NCBI GenBank assembly: GCA_937881255.1
Contig: CALGFH010000315.1
Coordinates: 1-6,359 of the forward strand
Reading direction: 5' to 3'
DNA length: 6,359 nucleotides
Origin: an uncultured Actinomycetes bacterium
GTDB lineage: Bacteria > Actinomycetota > CALGFH01
The translations under genes and the position numbers were made by a program. Below are positions 5,168 through 6,359 of this stretch, one piece after another (within the stretch, counting starts at the first letter, position 1; each line of letters begins with the position of its first letter). Below the pieces are notes generated by a model that saw only the letters and a list, made by a program, of their open reading frames with translations, ran no database searches and was not told the origin of the DNA.

Positions 5168-6359
5168 ACCGCCGGGCGGGACCGGGCCCCGGCCCGGTCG
5201 ATGCTGCGGGCCGTCGGCTTCACCGACGACGACTTCGAGCGGCCCCAGGTCGGGGTGGCGTCGTCCTGGAACGAGGTCACCCCCTGCAACATCCACCTCG
5301 ACCGGCTGGCCGTGAACGCCAAGGACGGGGTGCGGCTGGCCGGGGCGGTGCCGCTCACCTTCAACACCATCACCGTGTCCGACGCCATCGCCATGGGGCA
5401 CGAGGGCATGCGGGCCTCGCTGGTCAGCCGGGAGGTGATCGCCGACTCGGTGGAGCTGGTGATGCACGCCGAGCGGCTCGACGGCCTGGTCGCCATCGCC
5501 GGCTGCGACAAGTCGCTGCCGGGGATGCTGATGGCCTGCGCCCGCCTGGACCTGCCGGCGGTGTTCGTCTACGGCGGCACCATCCTGCCCGGCCACTTCC
5601 GCGGCCGCGACGTGACCGTCCAGGACATGTACGAGGCCGTCGGGGCCGTGGCCGCCGGGACGATGTCCGAGGAGGACCTGGACGAGCTGGAGCGGGTGGC
5701 CTGCCCGACCGCCGGGTCGTGCGCCGGCATGTACACGGCCAACACCATGGCCGCGGTGTCCGAGGCCATCGGCATGGCCCTGCCCGGCTCGGCCACCCCA
5801 CCGGCGGTGTCCGAGCGCCGGGCCGAGGCGGCCCGCCGGACCGGCGAGGCCGTGGTCAACCTGCTGCGCCTCGACATCCGGCCGCGCCAGATCATGACCA
5901 GGGCCGCCTTCCTCAACGCGGCCGCGGTGGTCATGGCCACCGCCGGCTCGACCAACGCCGTGCTCCACCTGCTGGCCATCGCGAACGAGGCCGGGGTCGA
6001 GCTGACCATGGACGACTTCGACGCCGTCAGCCGGCGCGTGCCCCACATCGTCGACATGCGGCCCGGCGGCCGCTTCGTCATGGCCGACGTCGACCGGGTC
6101 GGGGGCATCCCGGTGGTGCTGCGCGAGCTGCTGGAGGCCGGGCTGCTGGACGGCGACGTCCTCACCGTCACCGGCAGGACCATGGCCGAGAACCTGGAAG
6201 GCGCCGGCGAGCCGGACGGCGAGGTGGTCCGCCGGGTGGCCGCGCCGATCGCCCGCGAGGGCGGCCTGGCCGTGCTCCGGGGCAGCCTCGCCCCCGCCGG
6301 CTCGGTGGTGAAGATCCCCGGCAACGACAACCTCGTCTTCCGGGGCACGGCCAAGGTGT
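5123..6359 (+). CDS. ilvD: Dihydroxy-acid dehydratase IlvD (3' end outside the window)
   Basis: IlvD dehydrates 2,3-dihydroxy-3-methylbutanoate and 2,3-dihydroxy-3-methylpentanoate to the 2-oxo acids that become valine (and leucine) and isoleucine; it is a cytoplasmic iron-sulfur enzyme. The visible 412 codons cover the catalytic domain and reach into the C-terminal part; the family is usually about 560-620 residues, so the remainder lies past the window edge. Cluster-binding cysteines are C55 (TPCNIH), C128 (AGCDKSLPGM) and C200 (CPTAGSCAGMYTANTM), with spacing typical of [2Fe-2S] dehydratases. K130 in the CDK motif is the expected modified lysine that binds magnesium, and SDAIAMGHEGMRASLVSREVIADS (86-109) is strongly family-typical. 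The start has AGGAG 6 bases upstream. No attenuator or T-box is visible ahead of it. Its first codons and the upstream region are part of a tandem duplication with the GrpB gene's end. Confidence 0.97.
   Translation, partial: MTTTSVPGRPRSTEVTAGRDRAPARSMLRAVGFTDDDFERPQVGVASSWNEVTPCNIHLDRLAVNAKDGVRLAGAVPLTFNTITVSDAIAMGHEGMRASLVSREVIADSVELVMHAERLDGLVAIAGCDKSLPGMLMACARLDLPAVFVYGGTILPGHFRGRDVTVQDMYEAVGAVAAGTMSEEDLDELERVACPTAGSCAGMYTANTMAAVSEAIGMALPGSATPPAVSERRAEAARRTGEAVVNLLRLDIRPRQIMTRAAFLNAAAVVMATAGSTNAVLHLLAIANEAGVELTMDDFDAVSRRVPHIVDMRPGGRFVMADVDRVGGIPVVLRELLEAGLLDGDVLTVTGRTMAENLEGAGEPDGEVVRRVAAPIAREGGLAVLRGSLAPAGSVVKIPGNDNLVFRGTAKV

Noticed and set aside
4988..6046. A long open frame on the - strand opposite ilvD
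   Set aside because: ilvD on the + strand is unmistakable, and the antisense translation is a low-complexity Gly/His/Val-rich shadow.

Overview
The window is very GC-rich, with G or C at nearly every third codon position, and every supported gene lies on the + strand with short gaps. Together with the rsmI-metG pair, a Tat-exported PotD-like protein and a single-knuckle, 520-residue MetG, this points to a high-GC actinobacterium. The genus cannot be fixed from the sequence. No mobile element, tRNA, rRNA, CRISPR array or convincing terminator is visible, and there is no gene-free stretch over 300 bases. Bases 1-65 hold no recognisable gene or clear promoter, only the ribosome binding site of the first gene.

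Layout: (1) 66-758, a membrane-anchored protein with an extracytoplasmic carbohydrate-binding-like (CBM4/9-type) domain. (2) 773-1954, a Tat-exported PotD-like polyamine-binding protein, without its permease or ATPase in the window. (3) 1965-2813, rsmI, the 16S rRNA C1402 2'-O-methyltransferase. (4) 2862-4424, metG, methionyl-tRNA synthetase. (5) 4427-4966, a GrpB/UPF0157 nucleotidyltransferase-fold protein. (6) 4976-5113, a 45-codon chimeric reading frame. (7) 5123 to the window end, ilvD, dihydroxy-acid dehydratase, cut by the window edge.

The gaps are 14, 10, 48, 2, 9 and 9 bases, so much of the block could be read from one transcript. The only plausible internal promoter is an extended -10-like element in the 48-base gap before metG. 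The functions are mixed: surface binding and uptake (genes 1-2), translation (genes 3-4) and branched-chain amino acid synthesis (ilvD). Cotranscription here need not mean a shared pathway.

The most unusual structure is at the grpB-ilvD junction. A segment made of the last 28 codons of grpB (stop included), the 9-base spacer and the first codons of ilvD occurs twice in direct tandem (4883-5029 and 5030-5167). The join is in frame, so the first copy creates a small gene that begins like IlvD, ends like GrpB and carries its own ribosome binding site. A second curiosity is a perfect 8-bp hairpin at the potD-rsmI junction that holds the rsmI start codon in its loop. The rest of the window is conventional; I see no evidence of a wholly new multi-gene system.
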